DNA from: Sphaerobacter sp. | GTDB lineage: Bacteria; Chloroflexota; Chloroflexia; Thermomicrobiales; Thermomicrobiaceae | NCBI GenBank assembly: GCA_029961075.1 | Contig: JASBVL010000008.1 | Span: 1-64,000 of the forward strand | Length of the DNA: 64,000 bases | Reading direction: 5' to 3' | Part shown: positions 16,627-24,694 of the stretch, one piece after another | Layout of the letters: the number at the start of each line of letters is the position of its first letter | Numbering within the stretch: position 1 is the first letter of the stretch | Notes under the pieces: model-generated | What the model was told of the DNA's origin: nothing | The model's database searches: none | The model's input: the letters and a program-made list of their open reading frames with translations, nothing else | Translations under genes and position numbers: made by a program

Positions 16627-17811
16627 ATGACCAACGGGGAGCAGGAGACCGGGATCCCGTTGTCGGATCTGGTGGACTTCGCGCTGCGCCTGGTGCGGGA
16701 GCCGAGCCCATCCGGCGACGAGGGACGGGTCGCCGCGCTCGTGGCCGCGGAGATGGCGCGCCTGGGGTACCGCGTGGAGACCGACGAGCTGGGCAATGTG
16801 GTCGGGACGATCGACGCCGGGCCGGGACCCTGTATCCTCTTCGACGCGCACCTCGACACGGTCGGGGTCAGCAGCGAGGCGGACTGGACACGCAACCCCT
16901 GGGGCGAGGTTGTCGGCGAGCGCCTCTACGGCCGCGGCTCGATGGACATGAAAGGTCCACTCGCCGCCGCGATCTACGGGATCGCCAGCCTGCGCGACGC
17001 GCTGGCGCGCGGCCGGGTGGTGGTGGCCGCCACGGTGGCCGAGGAGCTGGTGGAGGGGCCGGCGCTCGAGCGGGTGGCCGCCCGGGTGCGGCCGGACGCG
17101 GTGGTCATCTGCGAGGCGACCGGGCTGACGGTGGCGCGCGGGCAGCGCGGGCGGGCCGAGATCCGGATCGAGGTGACCGGGCGGCCGACCCACTCCTCCC
17201 GGCCCGAGTTTGGCATCAACGCGGCCGACGCGATGGCCGACGTGATCCTCGCGCTGCGGGAGATCGCGCCGCCCCAGCACCCCGTGCTCGGGCGGGGGAT
17301 CCTCGTGCTGACCGACATCCTGTCCGAGCCGTACCCCGGCCTGTCGGTGGTCCCGCACCGCTGCGTCGCGACCTTCGACCGCCGCACGCTGCCGGGCGAG
17401 ACGGAGGAGGCGCTGCTGGCACCGATTCGGGAGCGCCTGGTCCGGGCGCTGGCGCGGACCGGCGCGCGGGGCAGCGCGGCGATCGCGGTGGACGACTTCG
17501 CCTCGTACACCGGGGCGCGGGTGGAGGCGCCCAACTTCGCACCGGCCTGGTTTTTCCCCGACGACCACCCGCTGGTGGCCGGCGCGCTGGCGGCGCTCGA
17601 CGCGGCCGGCCTGCCGGCGCGCCTGGGGCACTACGCCTTCTGCACCAACGGGAGCGGCACCGCCGGGCGGCTCGGCATTCCGACCATCGGGTTCGGACCG
17701 GGTGACGAGGAGATGGCCCACCGGGTCGATGAGTACGTCGAGATCGCGCAACTCGAGGCGGCGGCCCGCGGGTACGCCGCCATCGCGCGGCGACTGACGG
17801 AGCTGGGCTGA
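16627..17811 (+). CDS. M20 family amidohydrolase / peptidase (YgeY-like)
   Basis: Zinc-dependent hydrolase of the M20 (ArgE/DapE/carboxypeptidase G2) fold, 394 aa. ATG 16627 follows GGGAGCTGCGC. Metal-site motifs are LFDAHLDTVG (residues about 76-85, H and D ligands), RGSMDMKGP (Asp ligand), VAEELVEG (catalytic Glu pair) and a late H in a GDEEMAHRVDEYV segment. The dimerisation domain starts at ARGQRGRAEIRIEVTGRPTH. General features recall YgeY, an uncharacterised purine/selenium-cluster hydrolase of E. coli; the substrate is probably an N-acyl amino acid or dipeptide-like amide. Confidence 0.88.
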   Translation: MTNGEQETGIPLSDLVDFALRLVREPSPSGDEGRVAALVAAEMARLGYRVETDELGNVVGTIDAGPGPCILFDAHLDTVGVSSEADWTRNPWGEVVGERLYGRGSMDMKGPLAAAIYGIASLRDALARGRVVVAATVAEELVEGPALERVAARVRPDAVVICEATGLTVARGQRGRAEIRIEVTGRPTHSSRPEFGINAADAMADVILALREIAPPQHPVLGRGILVLTDILSEPYPGLSVVPHRCVATFDRRTLPGETEEALLAPIRERLVRALARTGARGSAAIAVDDFASYTGARVEAPNFAPAWFFPDDHPLVAGALAALDAAGLPARLGHYAFCTNGSGTAGRLGIPTIGFGPGDEEMAHRVDEYVEIAQLEAAARGYAAIARRLTELG

Positions 17812-17885
17812 GAGACGGGCATGGTGTGGCCGGCGCCGACGCCGCGGACGCGGCGGCCGGCCCGGCCGAGCGTAAGGGGGTCATC

Positions 17886-19103
17886 ATGGGGACGCCGACC
17901 GGCGCGACGGTCGTGTACGCCGATGGGACGGAAGAGCGGTTCACCGATCTGGCGGGCGCGCTGGCGCGCGCCAGCGACGGGCGGGTGGAGTACCACTACG
18001 CCTATGGCCCCGACCTGTTGCCGCCTCCGGCGCCGGACGCCGCCGGGATGTGGCGGTACCGCGCGCTGCTGCCGCTGGACGAGGGACCCATCCGCTACCC
18101 GCTGCCCGTCGGCGGGACGCCGCTGGTGGCGTCGCCGGGGCTGCGGCGACGGGTGGGCATGCCCGACCTGTGGGTCAAGGATGAGACGCGGGGCCCGACC
18201 GGGTCAAACAAGGACCGCGCGACGGCCCTCGTCCTCGAGCACGCGCTGCGGGCCGGTGCCGAGACGGTGAGCTGCGCCTCGACCGGCAACGTCGCGGTGT
18301 CGCTCGCGGTCGGCGCGGCGGCCGCCGGGCTGCGGGCGGTCATCTTCGTCCCGGAGCAGGTGGCCGAGTCCAAGCTGGCGCTGATGCGCCTGGCCGGGGC
18401 GACGGTGCTCAAGGTGCGGGAGGGCTACGACGCGGCCATGCGCTTCTCGCGACAGGCCGCGGCCACCTTCGGCTGGTTCGACCGGAACACCGGCTACAAT
18501 CCGGCGACGCTGGAGGCGAAGAAGACGGTCGCCTTCGAGATCTGGGAGCAGCTCGGGCGCGAGGTGCCCGACGTCGTGGTGTCGCCCATCGGCGACGGGG
18601 TGACGCTCAGCGCGCTGGCCAAGGGGTTCCGTGAACTGATCGCCTGCGGCGCCGCCGCGCGGCTGCCGCGCATCATCGGGGTGCAGGCCGAGGGATGCCA
18701 GCCGGTCAAGCGCGCCTGGGAGCGCGGTGGGCCGGTCGAGCCGGTGACCCCCAACACCATCGCCGACGGCATCGCGGTCGGCGACCCGCTGAGCGGCGCG
18801 CCGGTGCTGCGCGACGTGCGGGAGTCGGGCGGGGAGGTCGTCGCGGTGAGCGATGACGCCATGCTCCAGGCTATCGGCACGCTGGCGGCCGCGGCCGGGA
18901 TCCTGGCCGAGCCGGCCGGGGCGGCCGCGCTGGCGGGGCTGGAGGTCGCGCTGGAGGCGGGGTTGGTGCGCCGGGACGAGCGGGTGGTGGTGCTCGCGAC
19001 CGGGACGGCGCTGAAGAACCCGATCTTCCCGCCGCTCGCCGGCGCCGTGCATACCGTGCATGCCGATCTGGACGCGGTGCGGCGGGCGCTCGGGGGCGGA
19101 TGA
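17886..19103 (+). CDS. Threonine synthase-like PLP enzyme
   Basis: Fold-type II PLP enzyme, 405 aa, most like threonine synthase, which converts O-phosphohomoserine to threonine. ATG 17886 has AAGGGGGT close upstream; an ATG 60 bp earlier in frame would add an alanine-rich stretch. The PLP lysine is in TGSNKDRAT (about residue 104), the phosphate loop precursor SCASTGNVAVSLA follows, and VVSPIGDGVTL and ILAEPAGAAALAG occur later. The first 75 residues differ from classic threonine synthase N-domains. Being inside an M20/M19 peptidase run suggests amino-acid salvage, and a lyase or ammonia-lyase role is an alternative. Confidence 0.8.
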   Translation: MGTPTGATVVYADGTEERFTDLAGALARASDGRVEYHYAYGPDLLPPPAPDAAGMWRYRALLPLDEGPIRYPLPVGGTPLVASPGLRRRVGMPDLWVKDETRGPTGSNKDRATALVLEHALRAGAETVSCASTGNVAVSLAVGAAAAGLRAVIFVPEQVAESKLALMRLAGATVLKVREGYDAAMRFSRQAAATFGWFDRNTGYNPATLEAKKTVAFEIWEQLGREVPDVVVSPIGDGVTLSALAKGFRELIACGAAARLPRIIGVQAEGCQPVKRAWERGGPVEPVTPNTIADGIAVGDPLSGAPVLRDVRESGGEVVAVSDDAMLQAIGTLAAAAGILAEPAGAAALAGLEVALEAGLVRRDERVVVLATGTALKNPIFPPLAGAVHTVHADLDAVRRALGGG

Positions 19104-19152
19104 CCATGCCGCCGGCCCGGCACCGTGGCCGTAAGCGCGGCGCGGCCGGGGT

Positions 19153-19181
19153 TTGACAGGCGCTGCGGATGGCCGTACAAA
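19153..19181 (+). promoter_or_regulatory. Promoter for the M19 dipeptidase gene
   Basis: Perfect TTGACA (19153-19158), 17-bp spacer, TACAAA (19176-19181). Start near 19188 gives a 50-nt leader before GTG 19238. Confidence 0.6.
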
Positions 19182-19237
19182 CCGGGGCGACCGACACATG
19201 GTGGCGCGGGCGATCCGCGATACCGGGAAGGGATAGT

Positions 19238-20365
19238 GTGAGCGTGGCGAGCACGTCAGGTGGGGCGTTCCCACCGATCTTCGATGGCCACAACGATACG
19301 ATCCTGAGCCTGGCCGGCGAGGGATTCGACGGACCGGGCGGGCGGTCCTTCTTCGAGCGGGCGGAGAAGGGCCACATCGACCTACCACGTGCCCGTGAAG
19401 GAGGCCTCGGCGGCGGCTTCTTCGCGGTCTTGCCGCGGAGTCGTAAGCCGCAGCCGGGTCAGGATCCGTCCACGGTGGTCGGGAGCACCGAGTCCGCCGC
19501 GGTCCGAATCGGCGCGAACTTCTCCGAGACCGAGGGGTGGCCGCCGCCGATCCCGCTCGAGGACGCGCAGTCGGATGCGCTGATGCGGATCGGGGACCTG
19601 ATCCGGATCGCGCGGGAGTCGGATGGGCAGGTGCGCATCATCCGGACGGCCGCCGAGCTGCAGGAGTGCCTCGACACCGGTGTCTTCGCCATGCTGCTGC
19701 ACTTCGAGGGGGCCGACGCGTTGGACCCGGATGGGCGGGCGCTCGAGGTCTTCTACGCGGCCGGGGTGCGCTCGGTCGGCATCACGCACTTCCGGCAGAA
19801 CGCCTACGCCGCGGGGGTGCCGAACCTCTTCCCCGGCACGCCGGACATCGGGCCCGGCCTCACCGACGCGGGGAAGGAGCTCATCCGGCAGCTCAACCGC
19901 ATGCGGGTGCTGATCGACCTCTCCCATGCGAACGAGAAGACCTTCTGGGAGGTGGCCGAGCTGTCCGACGCCCCGCTGGTGGCGACCCACTCCAACGCCT
20001 GGGCGCTGACGAACCACCCGCGCAACCTGCTCGACAAACAGCTCGATGCGATCCGTGAGCGCAAGGGGATGGTCGGGCTGAACTTCCACGTCGGCTTCCT
20101 GCGGGCCGACGGGGCCGTGAACCCCGACACGCCCATCTCGACCATGGTGGACCACATCGACTACCTGGTCGACCGCATGGGGATCGACTGCGTCGGGCTG
20201 GGCTCTGACTTCGACGGGGCCGTGGTGCCGAACGAGCTGAAGGACGCCGCCGGGCTGCCGAAGCTGATGCAGGCGCTGCGGGACCGCGGCTACTCCGATG
20301 AGGAGCTGACCAAGCTGGCGCACGGCAACTGGGTCCGCGTCCTGCGCGAGACCTGGGGCGCCTGA
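19238..20365 (+). CDS. Membrane dipeptidase (peptidase M19)
   Basis: Zinc dipeptidase of the renal dipeptidase family, cleaving dipeptides including D-amino-acid forms. The GTG at 19238 (SVASTSGG) was chosen for its GGGAAGGGATA ribosome site; a start at 19169 would overlap the promoter -10. It is 375 aa. Zinc ligands and the active site are seen as FDGHNDT (residues about 15-21), HFEGADAL (bridging Glu), IDLSHAN, VATHSNAWALTNHPRN and GLGSDFDG. No signal peptide is evident, so it is probably cytoplasmic. It has its own promoter, yet ends the peptidase/transport run. Confidence 0.92.
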   Translation: MSVASTSGGAFPPIFDGHNDTILSLAGEGFDGPGGRSFFERAEKGHIDLPRAREGGLGGGFFAVLPRSRKPQPGQDPSTVVGSTESAAVRIGANFSETEGWPPPIPLEDAQSDALMRIGDLIRIARESDGQVRIIRTAAELQECLDTGVFAMLLHFEGADALDPDGRALEVFYAAGVRSVGITHFRQNAYAAGVPNLFPGTPDIGPGLTDAGKELIRQLNRMRVLIDLSHANEKTFWEVAELSDAPLVATHSNAWALTNHPRNLLDKQLDAIRERKGMVGLNFHVGFLRADGAVNPDTPISTMVDHIDYLVDRMGIDCVGLGSDFDGAVVPNELKDAAGLPKLMQALRDRGYSDEELTKLAHGNWVRVLRETWGA

Positions 20366-20432
20366 GGTTCGGCAGGGACGCGAGCGTTGGGAGGGGCGGG
20401 GCTCGGCCCGCTCGGAGCGCACATGCCCGCCG

Positions 20433-20498
20433 GTCGGGGCGGGGCTTGGCGAACCGAGCACCGCCCGCGTTGAACGCGGGAGGGCACAGGGCCCTCCC
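20433..20498. repeat. Dispersed composite repeat, copy 2 (degenerate)
   Basis: Contains GGGGCGGGG, then GTTGAACGCGGGAGGGC and a stem GGGAGGGC/GCCCTCCC around ACAGG (20478-20498). Its order matches copy 3 immediately downstream, but its first hairpin is broken. Confidence 0.6.
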
Positions 20499-20530
20499 CT
20501 ACCACCTACGCCCGGGACGTTCCCACCGGT

Positions 20531-20586
20531 AGGGGCGGGGCGTGTCCCCGCCCGAGTTGAATTCGGGAGGGCACCAGGCCCTCCCG
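20531..20586. repeat. Dispersed composite repeat, copy 3
   Basis: Two hairpins joined by GAGTTGAATT: GGGCGGGG/CCCCGCCC around CGTGT (20533-20553), then CGGGAGGGC/GCCCTCCCG around ACCAG (20564-20586). Located between the convergent dipeptidase and alcohol dehydrogenase genes; this gap of 287 bp holds nothing else I can name. Confidence 0.7.
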
Positions 20587-20652
20587 CACCTGAGAGCGGC
20601 GCGGCACGGCGCGACGACACCCGGTGCCACGCGAGGTGTGTACGGCTCCTCC

Positions 20653-21930
20653 CTACCAGCAGCGCATCGAGTCGAGGAAGAGCTGCCGCAGCTCGGCTTC
20701 CCCGGCCGGGCGCGGCGCCAGCCTGGTCACGCGGTGCTGGGGCAGCGTGCCGGCGACGAGGGCATCCACGTCGTCGGCCTCGAACCCCACCGCGTGCAGG
20801 CCGTTCGGCATGCCCAGCCGCTGCATCAGGCGGACGATCGCCCCGGCCAGGAGGTCCCCGGCGTCCTCCGGCGCGGCGCCCCGCACATCGGCGCCCATCA
20901 GGCGCGCGGCCTCGAGGTGGCGCTCGGGGTTGGCCGGCGCGGTGAAGCGCACCACGGCCGGGGTGTGCAGGATGACCGACATCCCGTGCGGGATGATCGG
21001 GTGGTCCTGCGGGTACCCCGGGGGGACGAAGTCGCGCACCATGCCGGAGACGGGGTAGGACATGCCGTGCGGCAGGTGGACGCCGGCGTTGCCGAAGCCG
21101 ATCCCGGCGAAGGCCGCCGCCAGCAACATCTGCCCGCGCGCCTCCTCATCGTCGGGGTCCTCGACGGCGCGCACCAGATAGCGCGCCACGCGCGCGATCG
21201 CCTCCCGCGCCCAGATATCGCTGATGGGGTTGGCGCCCTGGTAGGCCGGCCGGAGCGCCAGGGACTCCGGGGCCTCGCGCTGGTTATAGGGCAGCGCGGT
21301 GTAGGACTCGATGGCGTGGCTCAGCACGTCGAGGCCGGAGCAGGCCGCGACCATCGGCGGCAGAGACCGCGTGTTGTTGGGGTCGATAATGCCCAGCACC
21401 GGTCGCAGCGCGCGGTGCGCGATCCCGGTCTTGGCGTGCATCTCGGTCAGATCGAAGATCGCCACCCCGGTCGTCTCGCTGCCGGTGCCGGCGGTGGTGG
21501 GGATCGCGATCAGCGGCTTGAGTCGCCCGGGCACCGGGCGCCCCTCGCCGATCGGCCGGTTGACATAGGCGAGGAAGTCGGCCGGGTAGGTCGCGTACAG
21601 GTTGGCGGCCTTGGCGGTATCCATGGCGGAGCCGCCGCCGACGGCGACGAAGCCGTCGAAGTTGCCTTCGGTGGCGAAGCGAATCGCGTCCTTGAACGAC
21701 ACGTCGGTCGGCTCCACGCGGGCCCGGTCGTAGAGCACGGCGTCGATCCCGGCGGCCCGGAGCGACCCCAGGGTGATCGCGACCGCCTCGGTCTGGGCCA
21801 CGCGCGGGTCGGTGACGACCATGACCCGCCGGGCGCCGAACTGGGCCATGTCGTGCCCGACCTCGCGCGTCACACCCGGACCGTACTTGATGCTGGACGT
21901 GTCCATCGTGAACGCGGTCTCAGGCGCCAT
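20653..21930 (-). CDS. Iron-containing alcohol dehydrogenase, hydroxyacid-oxoacid transhydrogenase-like
   Basis: Group III alcohol dehydrogenase, 425 aa, most like the ADHFE1/HOT branch, which couples 4-hydroxybutyrate oxidation to 2-oxoglutarate reduction. ATG 21930 follows CGGGAGGGAGCGGCAGG. N-terminal ETAFTMDTSSIKYGPGV is typical of this branch. Then come the nucleotide motif VGGGSAMDTAKAAN (residues about 98-111), PTTAGTGSETTG, and the iron site residues in GLDVLSHAIESY, LPHGMSYPVS and IPHGMSVILHTPA. It sits divergently from an MFS gene; the pair may handle a small hydroxy acid, an inference from position only. Confidence 0.88.
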   Translation of the reverse strand: MAPETAFTMDTSSIKYGPGVTREVGHDMAQFGARRVMVVTDPRVAQTEAVAITLGSLRAAGIDAVLYDRARVEPTDVSFKDAIRFATEGNFDGFVAVGGGSAMDTAKAANLYATYPADFLAYVNRPIGEGRPVPGRLKPLIAIPTTAGTGSETTGVAIFDLTEMHAKTGIAHRALRPVLGIIDPNNTRSLPPMVAACSGLDVLSHAIESYTALPYNQREAPESLALRPAYQGANPISDIWAREAIARVARYLVRAVEDPDDEEARGQMLLAAAFAGIGFGNAGVHLPHGMSYPVSGMVRDFVPPGYPQDHPIIPHGMSVILHTPAVVRFTAPANPERHLEAARLMGADVRGAAPEDAGDLLAGAIVRLMQRLGMPNGLHAVGFEADDVDALVAGTLPQHRVTRLAPRPAGEAELRQLFLDSMRCW

Positions 21931-22204
21931 CCTGCCGCTCCCTCCCGGTCGCGTGCCCGGCAGCGCCGGGCGACTGCATGAACGAGATACTGGTGCCTAG
22001 CATATACCCATTCCGGCCGGTCGCGGAGACTCCGGGCAGCCAGCCCCGCCAATCGACTACGGGGACGCGGGGTGCTGGCACACGGATGGCGACCGTCGCA
22101 CGTCCAGGTTGCCGGTTCCGGTGGGCCGATACCGGCTCGCCTGACGGCGCCCGCGGTCCCGGGGGCCCGGTCGCGGACGGGCGCGGATCCGGGTAGGACG
22201 GGGA

Positions 22205-23383
22205 GTGATCGGGGTGGAGGCGACGACCGGGGCGCGTCCGCCGCGGGCGGCGCGGCTTGCCGTCGCGGCCATGTTCTTGGTCGCGGGCGCGGGCCAGGGC
22301 ACCTGGGTCGTGCGCATCCCCGACGTGCAGCGGGCGCTCGATCTCAGCCCCGGCGCGCTCGGGCTGGCGCTGTTCGGCCTGCCGCTCGGGCTGCTCGGCG
22401 GCGTGCCGGTCGGCGGGTGGGCCGCGGTGCGCTGGGGCAGCCGGCCGGTGACGGTGCTGGCGGCGCTCGGCTACTGCGCCGCGCTCCCCACGCCGGCCCT
22501 GGCGGCGAGCGCCGCCTGGCTGCTGGTCGCCCTGGTCGCGTTCGGGGCGGCCAGCGGCGCGCTCGACGTGGCGATGAACACCCAGGCCGTGGCCGTCGAG
22601 GCGCGCTACGAGCGGCCGATCATGTCCTCCTTCCACGCCGTGTTCAGCGGGGGCGGCCTGCTCGGCTCAGCGGCCGGCGGCGCGGTCGCCTCGCTCGGTA
22701 TTGCACCCTTACCGCATCTCACGGCCGCGGCAGTGGTCCTCGGCGCCACGTCGTTGGTGGCGGCGGGCCGCCTCCTGCCGGCGACCGTCGAGTCACACGG
22801 GCATCCCGGCCGGCGGCGGGTTCGCCCCTCAGGCAAGCTGGTTGCGCTGGGCGCGTTCGCCTTCGTCGTCCTGCTCAGCGAGGGCGCGGTCGCCGACTGG
22901 AGCGCGGTGTTCCTGCGTCAGGTCCGCGCCGCGGAGGCGGGGCTGGCCGGGCTCGGGTTCGCCGCCTTCTCCCTGGCGATGGCGCTGGGCCGCCTGGCCG
23001 GCGATTCCCTCCGGGCGCGGCTCGGCCCGGTGGCGCTGCTCCGCGGCGGGGCTGTGCTGGCGGCCGCGGGGATGACGCTGGCGGTGGCCCCGGGAAGCGT
23101 ACCGGCGTCCATCGTCGGCTTTGCCCTGGTCGGCGCCGGCCTCTCGACCCTCTTCCCGGTCGTGCTCGGCGTCGCCGGTCGCTCCAGCGACGCCGCCACC
23201 GGCGCCGTGATTGCCACGGTCACCCTGTTCGGCTACGTCGGCTTTCTGGTCGGCCCACCGCTGATCGGGCTGCTGGCGGACGTCGAGGGCCTGCGTGCCG
23301 CCCTGGCGGTAGTGGCCCTCCTCTGTCTCCTGCTCATCCCGCTCGCCGCGCGCGCCGGGGACGCGCCACGCCCGTCGAGTTGA
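22205..23383 (+). CDS. MFS transporter
   Basis: Major facilitator of 392 aa with 12 segments. GTG 22205 sits just after AGGACGGGGA; a later GTG (four codons in) is an alternative. It begins RAARLAVAAMFLVAGAGQGTW, then VGGWAAVRWGSRPVTVL as the loop 2-3 motif. The segment VEARYERPIMSSFHAVFSGGG resembles the YbjJ/FucP-like group often annotated as sugar or efflux MFS. Divergent from the dehydrogenase and convergent with an M20 peptidase. Confidence 0.88.
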   Translation: MIGVEATTGARPPRAARLAVAAMFLVAGAGQGTWVVRIPDVQRALDLSPGALGLALFGLPLGLLGGVPVGGWAAVRWGSRPVTVLAALGYCAALPTPALAASAAWLLVALVAFGAASGALDVAMNTQAVAVEARYERPIMSSFHAVFSGGGLLGSAAGGAVASLGIAPLPHLTAAAVVLGATSLVAAGRLLPATVESHGHPGRRRVRPSGKLVALGAFAFVVLLSEGAVADWSAVFLRQVRAAEAGLAGLGFAAFSLAMALGRLAGDSLRARLGPVALLRGGAVLAAAGMTLAVAPGSVPASIVGFALVGAGLSTLFPVVLGVAGRSSDAATGAVIATVTLFGYVGFLVGPPLIGLLADVEGLRAALAVVALLCLLLIPLAARAGDAPRPSS

Positions 23384-23394
23384 CGGGCGTGGCG
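23364..23394. terminator. Bidirectional terminator hairpin
   Basis: CGCCACGCCCGTC (23364-23376) and GACGGGCGTGGCG (23382-23394) form a perfect 13-bp stem around GAGTT. It overlaps the MFS stop codon and lies between convergent genes. Confidence 0.65.
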
Positions 23395-23416
23395 ACATGC
23401 ACGAGCGCCGCGGCGA

Positions 23417-24592
23417 TCAGCCAGCCGCGGCGCCGGCCTCCCCCGACGGGGCGAGCAGGTCGAGGGCGAGGCGGAGGAGCACCCGGATCGTCGTGGCGAT
23501 CGTCGGGATCGAGACCCACTCGTCGCGCTGGTGCAGGTTGGGGCAGTAGGGGCCGAAGCAGATGGTGGGGATACCCAGCTCGGCGGCGAACAGGTTCGCG
23601 TCGGCGACGCCCGCGAAGTAGCCAAGGGTCGGTGCGCGCCCGAGCTCCGCCTCGTAGGCGCGGCAGAAGCGCCGCACCACGGGGTGCTCGGGGTCGATCT
23701 CCCAGGCCGGGTAGTAGGGCGGGTCGATCGCGAAGTCGAAGGTCGCTGGCGACGCCAGCGAGTCGGCCAGCGCCCGCATCTCCGCGAGCACGCTCTCGTC
23801 GGTCTCGCCCGGCACGGTGTGGCGATTGATGGTGAAGCGCGCGTGCTCCGGCACCATGATGATGTACTGCTCGGGGCCGCTGTGGAAGGACAGCAGGCAC
23901 TGCGAGGAGCGGAGCCGGGGGTGCTGACCCAGCGGCAGCTCGTCGAGCCGCGCCACCAACCGGGCCGCCTCGACCGCGGCGTTGACGCCCTGCTCGGGCC
24001 AGGAGCCGTGGGCGGTGCGGCCGGTGACGTCGGCGCGCACCAGCACCTTGCCGACGCCGCCGATGGCGGGCTGCTCCCAGGCCGGCTCGGTCACGATGCA
24101 GGCATCGGCGCGGATGCCCGCGGCGATCAGGGCCCGCGCGCCGATGGAGTAGGCCTCCTCATCGACGACCGAGGTGAAGATGACCGTGCCGCGCCACAGC
24201 TCGCGCCGCTGGGCCAGGGCGCGCGTGACCAGCATCGCGGCCGCCACCCCGGCCTTCATGTCGCCGGCGCCCAGCCCGTAGAGGCGATCGCCCTCGCGCC
24301 AGCCCTGCCAGGGGTCGCGCGACCAGCCAGCAGCGGCGAGGGCCGTGTCGACGTGCCCATTCAGGAGGAGCGTGGGGCCGGGGCCGTTCTCCACCCGCGC
24401 CAGGACGTTGGGTCGATCGCCCTCCGTCGGCATGAGCTCCGGGGCCAGGTCGTGCTGCCGCAGCCACTCGGCTACGGCCCGCTGCACCGCACCCTCCTCC
24501 CCGGGATAGCTGGGGAAAGAGACCAGATGTGCGGTCAGCGCCGCCGCCTCCTCAGGGTCCGCCGCTGCCCGCAGCCACTGGTCGTCGACCAT
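23417..24592 (-). CDS. M20 family peptidase (ArgE/DapE-like)
   Basis: Zinc amidohydrolase of the M20 family, 391 aa. ATG 24592 follows AGGGAGGGGGAGACGGCG. Motifs: LLLNGHVDTA (residues about 74-83), GLGAGDMKAG (Asp ligand), SVVDEEAYSIGA (catalytic Glu), and a C-terminal ANLFAAELGIPTICFGP with a late H-containing NLHQRDEWV where the last ligand is expected. Acetylornithine deacetylase, succinyl-DAP desuccinylase or a carboxypeptidase activity are all possible; no arginine or lysine genes are adjacent. It is only about 25% like the M20 gene at 16.6 kb by eye, so it is not a recent duplicate. Confidence 0.88.
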   Translation of the reverse strand: MVDDQWLRAAADPEEAAALTAHLVSFPSYPGEEGAVQRAVAEWLRQHDLAPELMPTEGDRPNVLARVENGPGPTLLLNGHVDTALAAAGWSRDPWQGWREGDRLYGLGAGDMKAGVAAAMLVTRALAQRRELWRGTVIFTSVVDEEAYSIGARALIAAGIRADACIVTEPAWEQPAIGGVGKVLVRADVTGRTAHGSWPEQGVNAAVEAARLVARLDELPLGQHPRLRSSQCLLSFHSGPEQYIIMVPEHARFTINRHTVPGETDESVLAEMRALADSLASPATFDFAIDPPYYPAWEIDPEHPVVRRFCRAYEAELGRAPTLGYFAGVADANLFAAELGIPTICFGPYCPNLHQRDEWVSIPTIATTIRVLLRLALDLLAPSGEAGAAAG

Positions 24593-24627
24593 CGCCGTCT
24601 CCCCCTCCCTCTGTGGGCATCGATCAA

Positions 24628-24658
24628 CCGCGCGCCGAACCGGCGCGCGGCTAGTGTA
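24628..24658 (-). promoter_or_regulatory. -10 element and 5' leader hairpin of the M20 gene
   Basis: Minus-strand TACACT (24658-24653), followed at once by a 10-bp hairpin CCGCGCGCCG/CGGCGCGCGG with a 3-nt loop (24628-24650). The transcript would begin with this stem. The same CGCTACACTAG core lies upstream of tRNA-Lys (59726-59736). Confidence 0.4.
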
Positions 24659-24694
24659 GCGTACGGCGCCGGGAGGGTGGCCAACGGGATCGGC

